From positions 1 through 61,922 of the forward strand of contig JAIXPD010000094.1 of the NCBI GenBank assembly GCA_027486405.1: a stretch of DNA of 61,922 nucleotides. The letters are read 5' to 3'. Source of the DNA: Azospirillum sp. Lineage in GTDB: Bacteria; Pseudomonadota; Alphaproteobacteria; Azospirillales; Azospirillaceae. Under the pieces are notes generated by a model, which saw nothing but the letters and a program-made list of their open reading frames with translations, was not told the DNA's origin and did no database searches. Below are positions 44,117 to 53,291 of the stretch, one piece after another (within the stretch, counting starts at the first letter, position 1; each line of letters opens with the position of its first letter). Both the position numbers and the translations under genes were made by a program.

Positions 44117-44632
44117 TCATGGTTCCAGAGCGGCGGGGGCCGGGGCGACAGGGGCCGCACCGGACCGCAGCGTCACCCGGCGGATCAAATCGGTGGTGGA
44201 CACGCCGTCGGCGCGCGGCAGAAAGCGGACGGCGATTCCCAGCCCTTCCAACCGGGGGCGCAGGCGGTCCCAGCGCGGCGTCGCCTGCCAATCCTGGCCG
44301 ATCAGGGCGACGTCCACCCCCAGACCAACGAGAAAATCGGCAAAGGCGTCGGTGTCGTCCATCCCGACCGAGACGCTCAACGCCTCCGCCACGCCCGCCA
44401 GCGCGGCGATCATCTCCCGCCGCTCCTCCTGGGGCATCAGGGGCGGTTGACCTTTGACCCGGGCGACGATGGCGTCGCTCGGCACCCCCACGATCAGGCG
44501 CTGGCACCGCGCGGCGGCGGCGCGCAGATAGCGCACATGCCCGACATGGAGCAGATCAAACGCGCCCGACGCGTAACCGGTGCCCCACAGCGGGTCAGCG
44601 AGCGGGTCAGCGAGCGGGTCAGCGGTCTCCAT
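44117..44632 (-). CDS. Cytidylyltransferase-like nucleotidyltransferase (TagD/RfaE-C type)
   Basis: 171 residues. ASGAFDLLHVGHVRYLRAAA holds the HxGH nucleotide-binding motif, and a late ADGVSTTDLIRR matches the ISTTxI(I/L)RR motif of this family. It would make a CDP- or ADP-activated head group. The N-terminus, METADPLADPLADPLW, carries a Ala-Asp-Pro-Leu x3 expansion from a 12-bp repeat. It overlaps the LicD-like gene by 14 bases, pointing to joint function in surface polymer decoration. Confidence 0.85.
   Translation of the reverse strand: METADPLADPLADPLWGTGYASGAFDLLHVGHVRYLRAAAARCQRLIVGVPSDAIVARVKGQPPLMPQEERREMIAALAGVAEALSVSVGMDDTDAFADFLVGLGVDVALIGQDWQATPRWDRLRPRLEGLGIAVRFLPRADGVSTTDLIRRVTLRSGAAPVAPAPAALEP
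44589..44624. repeat. 12-bp x3 repeat spanning the licD-like stop and cytidylyltransferase start
   Basis: AGCGGGTCAGCG occurs three times exactly (44589-44600, 44601-44612, 44613-44624). The last copy contains the stop codon of the LicD-like gene (44619-44621), and all copies are translated in the other frame by the overlapping gene. Confidence 0.9.
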
Positions 44633-45989
44633 CGTTCAGCCCGGCGCACAGGCCGGACAAGCGGTCCGACGCCACGCCGAACGCGCGCAGCCGCGTGGCG
44701 AGATGACGCGCCAACGCCGTCCGACCGGCCGACAGCGCTTCCGCCAGACGGATGGCGGCGACGCTGCGCAGATAATCGGTCTCTTCCATCACATTGGGGG
44801 CCGACACCAGCGTGTCGAAGGCCGGGTCGGGCCGCTCCCACGCGCCATAGGTCGCCCGCAACAGCGCGGCGGGGTCATCGGGCAGCGGCAACCGGCGGCC
44901 AACGCCCGCGTGATCGACCAACCGCACCGAAAAGGCCGGAACGGCGGAGCGCCGCAGCAACACCCCCGACGGGTGCCGCCACTCGCTGATGAACCGATCG
45001 CCGTCCCGCCGGTATTCGGTGAGATCGACGGCCAGCCCGGTGCGGCGGTGGACCAGATTGCGAAAGCTGCCGGTGTCCAGCGCCGGACGGTCGAGGCGGA
45101 ACAGCCCCGAATCGACCAGACTCTTCGCCACCGCCGCGCTGCTGGCCGGGGGCAGCACCGCCAGATCGAAATCCTGGTCGAAGGGGAAAAACCCACCCTC
45201 GCGGGTCAGGGCCAGCAACGTCCCGGCGTGGACCGCCACCGGCAGCCCTTGCGTCAACACCAGCCGCTCCACATCCGCCGCCACCTGCGCCTGACGCAGA
45301 CGGGTGCCGATCCGCGCGACCAACGGCGCGCCGTCGGGGGCCGGGGACGCTCCTTCGGCCGCCTCTGCCGCGATCTCGTCGGCCAGGGCCACCGCCGTCG
45401 CCAGAGCGTCGGCGAAACGCACGCTGTTGTGCAGGGCCATGGCCCGGTGCAGGCGCAGGCTGCGGCGTTCGCCGACCCGCGCCGCCGGAATCTGCGCCTC
45501 CAGCGCGTCGATTTCGGCCAGGATGGCGTCGTGCTGGCCCAAGCGCCCCTGCTCGATCCAACGGACCGGCAGCCAGGCAAAGGGGAAGGTCCCGATGCGC
45601 CGTTCGCGCTCGCGCAGCCACGTCACCGTGGTGTCGGCATCCCCCATCCGCTGGGCGATCCCCACCGCGAGATCGAGGTAGGCCGCCACCGCCTCCGGCT
45701 TGTTTTCCAGCGTGATCGCCAGTTCGCGCGCCGCCTCCACATCACCGCCGCACAGCGCCAGCCCGGCTTGCGCGGTGGTGTAGGGAACGGTGGCGATCCG
45801 GTCGCGCAGGCCGCGCAACAGCGCCGCCGCCTCCTCGTGCCGTTCGGCGCAGACGGACGCCTGAACGAACAGCTCCAACACGCGATGGCGGTTGGGGTGG
45901 CGCGCCACCAGCGGCAGCAGGTCGGCCCAGGCCGCCGCGTGCTGGCCGTCGCGCAAATGGGTCAGGGCTTGGGCGATGGCATCGGGCAT
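44619..45989 (-). CDS. TPR-like protein with C-terminal LicD-family phosphotransferase domain
   Basis: 456 residues. Residues about 1-215 are helical, TPR-like (LVARHPNRHRVLELFVQASV and similar). From about 240, VAVHAGTLLALTREGGFFPF leads to DQDFDLAVL, with Asp 271, 273 and 275 as the metal/nucleotide acidic motif of LicD enzymes. LicD proteins move phosphocholine or similar groups from CDP onto cell-surface sugars. The overlapping downstream cytidylyltransferase could supply the CDP substrate. The exact head group and acceptor are unknown. Confidence 0.75.
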   Translation of the reverse strand: MPDAIAQALTHLRDGQHAAAWADLLPLVARHPNRHRVLELFVQASVCAERHEEAAALLRGLRDRIATVPYTTAQAGLALCGGDVEAARELAITLENKPEAVAAYLDLAVGIAQRMGDADTTVTWLRERERRIGTFPFAWLPVRWIEQGRLGQHDAILAEIDALEAQIPAARVGERRSLRLHRAMALHNSVRFADALATAVALADEIAAEAAEGASPAPDGAPLVARIGTRLRQAQVAADVERLVLTQGLPVAVHAGTLLALTREGGFFPFDQDFDLAVLPPASSAAVAKSLVDSGLFRLDRPALDTGSFRNLVHRRTGLAVDLTEYRRDGDRFISEWRHPSGVLLRRSAVPAFSVRLVDHAGVGRRLPLPDDPAALLRATYGAWERPDPAFDTLVSAPNVMEETDYLRSVAAIRLAEALSAGRTALARHLATRLRAFGVASDRLSGLCAGLNDGDR

Positions 45990-46092
45990 GGCGCGCCTCT
46001 CTCAACTTCCGAACGAAGACTTCGCACAGGCGGGCGTCGGAAACAGCGCCCCCTCCCACCGCGTTGGGGGGGGAGGAGGGATGGTCCGCCGC

Positions 46093-47082
46093 TTACAGCA
46101 GGGTTTCCAGCACGCGGTCCGGCGGGGTGTGGCCGTCGATGAAGGTCTTGATGTTGATGACCACCTTCTCGCCCATGTCGATGCGGCCTTCGATCGTGGC
46201 CGATCCCATGTGCGGCAGCAGCACGACGTTGTCCAGCCGCAGCAGCTTGGGGTTGACCGCCGGTTCATGTTCGAACACGTCCAGTCCGGCCCCGGCGATC
46301 TCGCCCTTGGACAGCATCCGGGTCAACGCCACCTCGTCGATCACCTCCCCGCGCGAGGTGTTGACGATGTAGCAGTGCGGGCGCAGCAGCTTCAGGCGGC
46401 GTTCCGACAGCAGATGATAGGTGGCCGGGGTGTGCGGGCAGTTGATCGACACGATGTCCATCCGCGCCAGCATCTGGTCCAGGCTGGCCCAATAGGTGGC
46501 CTCCAGCTCCTGTTCCAGTTCGGGATGGACGCGGCGGCGGTTGTGGTAATGGATCGACATGCCAAAGGCCCGCGCCCGGCGCGCCAGCGCCTGCCCGATG
46601 CGGCCCATGCCCAGGATGCCCAGCCGCTTGCCGGAAATCCGGTGGCCCAGCATGGTGGTCGGCCCCCAGCCGGTCCATTGGCCCGACCGCACCAGCCGTT
46701 CGCCCTCGGCCACGCGCCGGGCGGTGGCGAGCAGCAGCGCCATCGTCATGTCGGCGGTGTCCTCGGTCAACACGCCGGGCGTGTTGGTGACGACGATCCC
46801 GCGCTCCCGCGCCGCCTTCAGATCGATGTGATCGACGCCGGTGCCGAAGGAGGCGATCAGGCGCAGGCGCGGCCCGGCCTTCTCCAACAGCTCGCGGTCG
46901 ATGCGGTCGGTGACGGTGGGGACCAGCACGTCGGCGTTCGCCATCGCGTCGGCCAACTGGGCGGCGGACAGGGGCGTGTCGTCCGGGTTCAGACGGGTGT
47001 CGAACAGCTCCATCATCCGGGTTTCGACGACGTCCGGCAGCTTGCGGGTAACGACGACGAGCGGCTTTTTCTTGTCGGTCAT
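46093..47082 (-). CDS. D-2-hydroxyacid dehydrogenase (glyoxylate/hydroxypyruvate reductase type)
   Basis: 329 residues from the ATG at 47082; GGGGAGG lies upstream. GILGMGRIGQALARRARAFG is the NAD(P) site with HNRRR after it, which favours NADP. The catalytic Arg, Glu and His are in NTSRGEVID, LDVFEHEP and LLPHMGSAT. It probably reduces glyoxylate or hydroxypyruvate. It is divergent from the SH3-domain gene with 233 bases between. Confidence 0.92.
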   Translation of the reverse strand: MTDKKKPLVVVTRKLPDVVETRMMELFDTRLNPDDTPLSAAQLADAMANADVLVPTVTDRIDRELLEKAGPRLRLIASFGTGVDHIDLKAARERGIVVTNTPGVLTEDTADMTMALLLATARRVAEGERLVRSGQWTGWGPTTMLGHRISGKRLGILGMGRIGQALARRARAFGMSIHYHNRRRVHPELEQELEATYWASLDQMLARMDIVSINCPHTPATYHLLSERRLKLLRPHCYIVNTSRGEVIDEVALTRMLSKGEIAGAGLDVFEHEPAVNPKLLRLDNVVLLPHMGSATIEGRIDMGEKVVINIKTFIDGHTPPDRVLETLL

Positions 47083-47315
47083 CGAGCTGGTGCCTCCCCT
47101 AACCTTCCATCGCCATGCGCGGGCGCGCGCGACGGCCAGCGGTTGCCATACCAAGCGGTTGTTTCACTGTCCAGATCGCTGTGACGAATGACCGCTCCAA
47201 CGCCGCCCCGACACCACCGCGAGTCTTGCCCCGAACAAGGCGGCCTCCCTATAGTGCGCCGCAAAGTCCAGCCGATCCGCCCGACTCGCCAACCCGTTTC
47301 CGCTCCGGTGCCTCC

Positions 47316-47864
47316 ATGCTCGCTCGCCGCTTCGCCTCCGCCGCGTTGGCCCTGATGATCGGGGCCGGGGTGATCGGTGTTGGATTGATCGGAGCCGCCG
47401 GAGGGGTCCACGCCGCCGAGCCGCGCAAGGAAAAGGACCCGACCCACGCGTCGGGCCTGCCGATCCCGCGCTTCGTCACCCTGCGCGTGGGCGAGGTCAA
47501 TTTGCGCTCCGGCCCCAACGGCAGCTACCCCATCGATTGGGTGTTCACCCGCAAGGACATGCCGGTGGAAATCATCCAGGAGTTCGACACCTGGCGCCGC
47601 ATCCGCGATTGGGAGGGGGCCGAGGGTTGGGTCCACCAAAGCGCGCTGGCCGGGCGGCGCGGCGTGCTCGTCACCGGGCAGGTCCGTTCCCTGCGCAAGC
47701 ACCCGCAGAGCGACGCCAGCGTGATCGCGCGGGCCGAGGTCGGCGTCATCGGCTCCCTGAAAAAATGCCAGGGCGATTGGTGCGAGATCGACATCAAGGG
47801 CTATCGCGGCTGGCTGCAACGGTCGGAGTTCTGGGGGACCTACCCCGGCGAAAAAGTTGAGTGA
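47316..47864 (+). CDS. Periplasmic protein with two bacterial SH3 domains
   Basis: 182 residues from the ATG at 47316. A signal peptide ends near GGVHAAEP. Two SH3 modules follow: RVGEVNLRSGPNGSYPIDWVF to EGWVHQSAL, and QVRSLRKHPQSDASVIAR to RGWLQRSEFWG. Such proteins (SH3_3/SH3_4 families) bind or sense cell-wall peptides. It is typical of alphaproteobacteria and often lies beside this dehydrogenase. The function is not proven. Confidence 0.88.
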   Translation: MLARRFASAALALMIGAGVIGVGLIGAAGGVHAAEPRKEKDPTHASGLPIPRFVTLRVGEVNLRSGPNGSYPIDWVFTRKDMPVEIIQEFDTWRRIRDWEGAEGWVHQSALAGRRGVLVTGQVRSLRKHPQSDASVIARAEVGVIGSLKKCQGDWCEIDIKGYRGWLQRSEFWGTYPGEKVE

Positions 47865-47956
47865 TTTTACCCCGGCGTTATTGACGTTTCTTCACCAAAC
47901 AGGCTAAACAACGCCCGCCGCCCTCCGCTTCCCGGAGGACCAGGAGACCCATCCCC

Positions 47957-48628
47957 GTGACCCGCCGCGACCCGTCCGCCAGCGACAGCCCGTCTGCCAG
48001 CCCCATCATCGCCAGCCCCACCGCCGCCACGCTATCCCCAACCACCCCCTGCATCGCCTTCGCCGGATCCCGCCGCATCGCGATGGGTCCGCTGGCCACG
48101 CTGGCCCGCGCGGTGAAGGCGCACAGCGACGGCGGCGACCCCGCCCCGATCCTGGTGTTCGAGGCGGCGACCAGCGCGCGGGTGGAACTGGACCTGCGCG
48201 GCAGCGTGGAGGAGGTGATGGCCCGCCTGCCGCAGCCCGCCCCGGTGGAGGCCGCGCGCAAGAACGGGCCGGGCCGCCCCAAGCTGGGCGTCGTCTCGCG
48301 CGAGGTGACGTTGCTGCCGCGCCATTGGGATTGGCTCGCCACCCAGCCCGGCGGGGCGTCGGTGACGCTGCGCAAGCTGGTGGAGGAGGCCAAGCGCGCC
48401 AGCCAGGACAAGGACCGCGCCCGCCGCGCGCTCGACGCCGCCCACCGCTTCATGACGGTGATGGCGGGCGACCTGCCGAATTACGAGGAGGCCACCCGCG
48501 CCCTGTTCGCCCAGGACGCCGACCGCTTCGCCGCGCTGATCCAGCCCTGGCCGGACGACATCCGCGCCCACACCGCCGCGTTGGCCGCCACCCTGACCGG
48601 TGGGGACACCGCGACCCAGGCGGCGTGA
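47957..48628 (+). CDS. DUF2239 family protein
   Basis: 223 residues with a GTG start. AFAGSRRIAMGPLATLARAV and RKNGPGRPKLGVVSREVTLLPRHWDWLATQPGG are the family signatures. The GPGRPKLG piece resembles an AT-hook, and a helical end follows. A DNA-related role is possible but unproven. The stop TGA shares its last base with the ATG of addA, so the two are translated together. Confidence 0.8.
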   Translation: MTRRDPSASDSPSASPIIASPTAATLSPTTPCIAFAGSRRIAMGPLATLARAVKAHSDGGDPAPILVFEAATSARVELDLRGSVEEVMARLPQPAPVEAARKNGPGRPKLGVVSREVTLLPRHWDWLATQPGGASVTLRKLVEEAKRASQDKDRARRALDAAHRFMTVMAGDLPNYEEATRALFAQDADRFAALIQPWPDDIRAHTAALAATLTGGDTATQAA

Positions 48629-51600
48629 TGACCACCCCCGCCTCACCACCCGACTCCCCCGCCGACCCCGTCCGCAGCCTGCCGCCCGACCCCAACGTCG
48701 CGCAGTTGCGGGCGTCCAACCCCGGTGCGTCGGTGTGGGTGGGGGCGTCGGCGGGATCGGGAAAGACGAAGGTCCTGACCGACCGGGTTCTGCGGCTGAT
48801 GCTGGCCGGAACCCCGCCCGCCCGCATCCTCTGCCTGACCTTCACCAAGGCGGCGGCGGCGGAAATGGCCAACCGGGTGAACCGCACGCTGGGCGATTGG
48901 GCGACCCTGCCCGACGACGCGCTGGAGGACCAGCTCGCCAAGCTGTGCGGCGAGCGGCCCAGCCGTGAAACCCGGATCAACGCCCGCCGCCTGTTCGCCC
49001 AGGTGGTCGATTGTCCGGGCGGGATGAAGATCCAGACCATCCACGCCTTTTGCCAATCGCTGCTGCGCCGTTTCCCGCTGGAGGCCCGGCTCGCCCCGCA
49101 TTTCGAGGTGATGGACGACCGCACCGCCTCGGCCCTGCTGGTGGAGGCGCGCGACGCCGTGCTGCACGCCGGGCGGCAGGCCCCCGACCGCGCGCTGGGC
49201 CGGGCGATGGCCCGCCTGACCGCCGAGCTGAACGCGGAGGATTTCGCCGGTCTGCTCGCCACCCTGACCGCCGAGCGCGGCCAGATCCAGCGCCTGACCA
49301 CCGCCTTTTCCGGGCTGGACGGGTTGATCGACGCGGTGTACCGCCGGTTGGAGGTGGCCCCCGGAACCACCGAAACCGCCCTGATAGCGGCGGCCTGCGC
49401 CACGGGAACCGACGCCGCCGCAGCCGCCGACACCGCAACCGACACCGCAACCGACACCGCAACCGACAACACCACGGCCGACAAATCCACGGCCGACGAA
49501 CCCGCCCTGCGCGCCGCCTGCGCCGCGCTCGCCAGCGGCAGCGCCACCGACCAGGAGCGCGGCATCGCCCTGCAACGCTGGCTCGACGCCGATCCCCCCC
49601 GCCGCGTCGCCGGGTTCGACGCCTATCAAAGGCTGTTCCTGACGGCGGAGGGCACGCCGCGCAAAACCCTCATCACCAAAAAGGCCGCCACCGCCGCCCC
49701 CCAGGCCCCCGACGCTCTGTTGGCGGAGGCCGAACGGCTGGTGACGGTGGGCGAGCGGGTGCGCGCCGCCGGAGTCGCCGCCGCCACCGCCGCGCTGCTG
49801 ACGCTGGGCGACGCCATGCTCGACGCCTACCGCGCGCGCAAGGCCGGGCGGGCGCTGCTGGATTACGACGACCTCATCCTGTCGGCCAACCGCCTGCTGC
49901 ACGGCGAGCCGGGCGGCGCGCCCGCCACGCCCTGGGTGCTGTACAAGCTCGACGGCGGCCTGGATCACATCCTGATCGACGAGGCGCAGGACACCAACCC
50001 GGAGCAATGGCGCATCGTGGAGGCGCTGGCCGACGAGTTTTTCGCCGGGGTGGACGCGCGGGCGGCGGATGGCACGCTGCGCACCGTGTTCGCCGTGGGC
50101 GATGAAAAACAGTCGATCTTCAGCTTCCAGCGCGCCGACCCCGCCGAATTCAACCGGATGCGCCGCCATTTCCAGGCGCAGGCCGAGGCGTCGGAACGGC
50201 TGTGGGCGTCGGTCGATCTCGACGTGTCCTTCCGCTCCACCGCCGCCGTGCTCGACGCGGTGGACGCCGTCTTCGCGCTGGACACCGCGCGCGACGGCGT
50301 GGCGTCGGACGCCGCCCCGGTCATCCGCCACCACGCCTTCCGCAAGGGCCAGGGCGGCTTGGTGGAGCTGTGGCCGCCGGTGAAGCCCGCCGACGCGGTG
50401 GACAGCGCGCCATGGTCGCCGCCGGTGGAGCGCGAAGCCGCCGATTCGCCGTCGGCCCGGCTGGCCGCCGTGCTGGCCGCCACCGTGGCCGATTGGCTGG
50501 CGCGCGGGGAGCGGCTGGAGGCCAAGGGCCGCCCAATCCAGCCCGGCGACATCATGGTGCTGGTCCGCCGCCGCACCGATTTCGTCACCGAACTGGTGCG
50601 CGCGCTGAAGGAACGCGGCGTGCCGGTGGCCGGGGTCGACCGCATGGTGCTGACCCAGCAATTGGCGGTGATGGACGCGCTGGCGCTGGCCGATTTCCTG
50701 CTGCTGCCCGACGACGACCTGACGCTCGCCACCCTGCTGAAAGGCCCGCTGATCGGCCTGACGGAGGAGGAGCTGTTCACGCTGGCCCAAGTGTCGATGC
50801 CGAACGGGCGGCGCGGCACGCTGTGGCGGGCGCTGGTGGCCCGCGCGGAGCATGACCCCGCCTTTCGCCCGGCCCGCCGCTATCTGGGCGATCTGCTGGC
50901 GCGCACCGACTTTTCCGCCCCCTACGAGCTGTTCGCCGGTCTGCTGAACCGCCCCTGCCCGGCCGACACCCGGTCGGGCCGCCGCGCCATCCTGAAACGG
51001 CTGGGACCGGACGCGCAGGATCCGTTGGACGAGCTGCTGGCCGCCTGTCTGGCCTTTGAACGGACCGAGCCGCCCTCCCTGCAAAATTTCCTGGCCTGGA
51101 TGGCGGCCAGCGACGCCGAGATCAAGCGCGAGCAGGAGCAGAGCGGCGGCGTGGTGCGGATCATGACCGTCCATGGGTCCAAGGGCTTGCAGGCCCCCAT
51201 CGTCTTCCTGCCCGACACCATGGGCAGCCCGACGCAAAGCCCGGCGATCCTGTGGCCGGACGCCGATTGCCCCGTCCCCCTCTTCGCCGCCCGCCGGTCG
51301 CATGAGGATGGGCAGTGCGCGCAGGCGCGGGCGCGGGCCAACCAGCGGCGCGATCAGGAATACCGCCGCCTCCTCTACGTCGCCCTGACCCGGGCGGAGG
51401 ATCGGCTGTATGTCTGCGGCTATCAGGGCCGCCGCGAGCCGCCGGAGGCGTGCTGGTACCGGCTGGTCGAAGCCGCCTTGCGCAGCATCGCCCAACCGCT
51501 GGCCTTTGACGCCACCGGGCTGGACCCGGCGGGCTGGACCGGGGAGGGCTGGCGGTTGACCGGGCCGCAAACCGTGACCCCGCCCGTTCCCGCGCCCGAC

Positions 51601-52302
51601 GCGGACGCCGCCGCCGATCCCGGAACCCCGGTCTGGTTGACCGCCCCCGCCCCGGCGGAACCCGAACCCTCCCGCCCGCTCACCCCGTCCCGCCCGGATG
51701 GGGAGGAACCGGCGGTGCGCTCCCCACTGGGGACCGACGACGGCCAGCGGTTCAAGCGCGGGCTGCTGGTCCACCGGCTGTTGCAGACGCTGCCCGATCT
51801 CGACCCCGGCGCGCGCGCGGACGCCTGCCGCCGCTTCCTCGACCGCCCGGCGCACAAGCTGACGGCGGAGGAGCGCGACGCCATCGCCGCCGAAACGCTG
51901 GCGGTGTTGAGCCATGCGGACTTCGCGCATCTGTTCGGCGCGGGATCGAAGGCGGAGGTGCCGTTGGTCGGCGTCGTCCAGGGCCGCGCGCTGGCCGGGC
52001 GGATCGACCGGCTGGCCGTGCGCGGGGCGGAGGTCTGGATCGTCGATTACAAGACCAACCGCCCGCCGCCGCGCGTTTTGGACGATGTTCCATCGGTTTA
52101 CCGTCGCCAGATGGCCGCCTACCGCGCCGCGCTGGCCGCGATTTACCCCGGCAAAACCATCCGCTGCGCCCTGCTGTGGACCGACGGCCCCTTCATCATG
52201 GAGCTGCCCGCCGCCCTGCTCGACGCCGTCGATTTCGCCCCGTCAATGGGGGTGGAGCGGGGGGCCGACCGGGCGGGGGACGGACCGGACCCGATGGGGT
52301 GA
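48628..52302 (+). CDS. addA: Double-strand break repair helicase-nuclease AddA
   Basis: 1224 residues. Walker A is GASAGSGKT near 39-47; LTFTKAAAAEMANRV, IQTIHAFCQSLLRRFPLEA, LIDEAQDTNPEQW, VGDEKQSIFSFQRADP and VMTVHGSKGLQAP-type motifs mark a UvrD-like helicase. The C-terminal RecB-like nuclease has GRIDRLAVRG and WIVDYKTNR. It should unwind and trim broken ends for RecA together with AddB. AddB is not encoded upstream here. An Asp-Thr-Ala-Thr x3 stretch lies at 49429-49464. Confidence 0.93.
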   Translation: MTTPASPPDSPADPVRSLPPDPNVAQLRASNPGASVWVGASAGSGKTKVLTDRVLRLMLAGTPPARILCLTFTKAAAAEMANRVNRTLGDWATLPDDALEDQLAKLCGERPSRETRINARRLFAQVVDCPGGMKIQTIHAFCQSLLRRFPLEARLAPHFEVMDDRTASALLVEARDAVLHAGRQAPDRALGRAMARLTAELNAEDFAGLLATLTAERGQIQRLTTAFSGLDGLIDAVYRRLEVAPGTTETALIAAACATGTDAAAAADTATDTATDTATDNTTADKSTADEPALRAACAALASGSATDQERGIALQRWLDADPPRRVAGFDAYQRLFLTAEGTPRKTLITKKAATAAPQAPDALLAEAERLVTVGERVRAAGVAAATAALLTLGDAMLDAYRARKAGRALLDYDDLILSANRLLHGEPGGAPATPWVLYKLDGGLDHILIDEAQDTNPEQWRIVEALADEFFAGVDARAADGTLRTVFAVGDEKQSIFSFQRADPAEFNRMRRHFQAQAEASERLWASVDLDVSFRSTAAVLDAVDAVFALDTARDGVASDAAPVIRHHAFRKGQGGLVELWPPVKPADAVDSAPWSPPVEREAADSPSARLAAVLAATVADWLARGERLEAKGRPIQPGDIMVLVRRRTDFVTELVRALKERGVPVAGVDRMVLTQQLAVMDALALADFLLLPDDDLTLATLLKGPLIGLTEEELFTLAQVSMPNGRRGTLWRALVARAEHDPAFRPARRYLGDLLARTDFSAPYELFAGLLNRPCPADTRSGRRAILKRLGPDAQDPLDELLAACLAFERTEPPSLQNFLAWMAASDAEIKREQEQSGGVVRIMTVHGSKGLQAPIVFLPDTMGSPTQSPAILWPDADCPVPLFAARRSHEDGQCAQARARANQRRDQEYRRLLYVALTRAEDRLYVCGYQGRREPPEACWYRLVEAALRSIAQPLAFDATGLDPAGWTGEGWRLTGPQTVTPPVPAPDADAAADPGTPVWLTAPAPAEPEPSRPLTPSRPDGEEPAVRSPLGTDDGQRFKRGLLVHRLLQTLPDLDPGARADACRRFLDRPAHKLTAEERDAIAAETLAVLSHADFAHLFGAGSKAEVPLVGVVQGRALAGRIDRLAVRGAEVWIVDYKTNRPPPRVLDDVPSVYRRQMAAYRAALAAIYPGKTIRCALLWTDGPFIMELPAALLDAVDFAPSMGVERGADRAGDGPDPMG
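49429..49464 (+). repeat. 12-bp x3 in-frame repeat in addA
   Basis: GACACCGCAACC is repeated exactly at 49429-49440, 49441-49452 and 49453-49464, encoding Asp-Thr-Ala-Thr. A related 15-base pair (GCCGAC..ACG) follows. It lies in a variable linker of the helicase. Confidence 0.88.
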
Positions 52303-52416
52303 CTTGACCGGGACCGGCGGTACACCCTACATTTTGTTCAATTCCACAGACAGGGGTGGATGGTCTGCGGCGCGCCCGCGCGTTCGCATCCCCCCTGAAT
52401 TCAGGCACGAGGTCAC

Positions 52417-52740
52417 ATGAGCAGCACCATCAAGGTTACGGACGCGAGCTTCGAGCGGGACGTTCTGCAGGCGGCGGGTCCGGTCCTGGTCGATTTCTGG
52501 GCGGAATGGTGTGGACCCTGCAAGATGATCGCCCCGGCGCTGGACGAGCTGGCCGCCGAGAAAAGCGGGACCGTGACCGTCGTGAAGCTGAACATCGACG
52601 AGAACCCCAACACCCCGACCAAATACGGCGTGCGCGGCATCCCCACCCTGATGCTGTTCAAGGACGGCAACGTCGCCGCGACCAAGATCGGCGCGCTGCC
52701 CAAGGGCGCGCTGTTCCAGTGGGTCGAAGCCTCGCTGTAA
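52417..52740 (+). CDS. trxA: Thioredoxin
   Basis: 107 residues, normal length. DFWAEWCGPCKMIAP carries the WCGPC redox centre, and RGIPTLMLFKDG the cis-Pro loop. It keeps cytosolic protein thiols reduced. It follows addA, as in many alphaproteobacteria, but has its own 114-base upstream region and a strong terminator. Confidence 0.97.
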   Translation: MSSTIKVTDASFERDVLQAAGPVLVDFWAEWCGPCKMIAPALDELAAEKSGTVTVVKLNIDENPNTPTKYGVRGIPTLMLFKDGNVAATKIGALPKGALFQWVEASL

Positions 52741-52763
52741 CGCCCCTCCGCATCCCTGCGGGT

Positions 52764-52806
52764 CAAACAACCCCGTCGCTCCACAGCGGCGGGGTTGTTT
52801 GTTTTG
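52764..52806 (+). terminator. Rho-independent terminator of trxA
   Basis: CAAACAACCCCGTCGCT (52764-52780) pairs with AGCGGCGGGGTTGTTTG (52785-52801) over 17 positions with one G-T, loop CCAC, followed by TTTT. It isolates the following NLR cassette from trxA transcription. Confidence 0.93.
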
Positions 52807-52886
52807 GGCGCTTTCCTCTCCATTTCGCCGCACACCTTTGCTACGCTTCCACCCATACGGGAAAAAACCTCAGGGGAAGCGCCGAC

Positions 52887-53291
52887 ATGGACACCGTCAC
52901 AACTACCACTCAAGTCACCACCCTGTTGACACCGCTGCTGTCCGCCATTCTGGATGGCGGCGCGAAGGAAATCGGCAAAACCGCTGTTGCCGCCACCCTT
53001 GAGCGGGGAAAGAAGGTCTGGGCGCTGGTGTGCGGCGCGCCCAAAAGCGACAGCGTCGTGGCAAAGGCCAAGCAACTGGCGGCCACGCCCGATGACGAAG
53101 ACGCCCGCAACGATTTCGACGACGCCATCACCGGTCTGCTGAAACGAAACGCCGATTTGCTGGAACAGGTCGCCGCCGCGTTGGCCGACGACAAGGGCGG
53201 CAACACGGTCATCGCTTCGGGCGCGGGTTCCGTGGCGATTGGCGGCAACGCGACCGGCGCGCGGATCTCCACCGCCCTGGAAAAGAAATGA
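52887..53291 (+). CDS. Small putative effector with C-terminal amyloid-like signalling motif
   Basis: 134 residues. Residues 1-105 look helical: an amphipathic N-terminal part (TTLLTPLLSAILDGGAKEIG), a basic patch (ERGKKVWALVCG) and a helix LLKRNADLLEQVAAALA. The tail has VIASGAGSVAIGGNATGARI (108-127), a short beta-prone Gly/Ala/Val motif. The next protein carries the same motif near its start. The stop overlaps that gene's ATG. In known bacterial NLR amyloid systems the partner is a small helical, membrane-damaging (Bell-type) protein with this layout. The family assignment is inference. Confidence 0.75.
   Translation: MDTVTTTTQVTTLLTPLLSAILDGGAKEIGKTAVAATLERGKKVWALVCGAPKSDSVVAKAKQLAATPDDEDARNDFDDAITGLLKRNADLLEQVAAALADDKGGNTVIASGAGSVAIGGNATGARISTALEKK

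Noticed and set aside
48643..51930. Open frame of 1095 codons antisense to addA
   Set aside because: Low-complexity composition and full overlap with AddA motifs on the plus strand.
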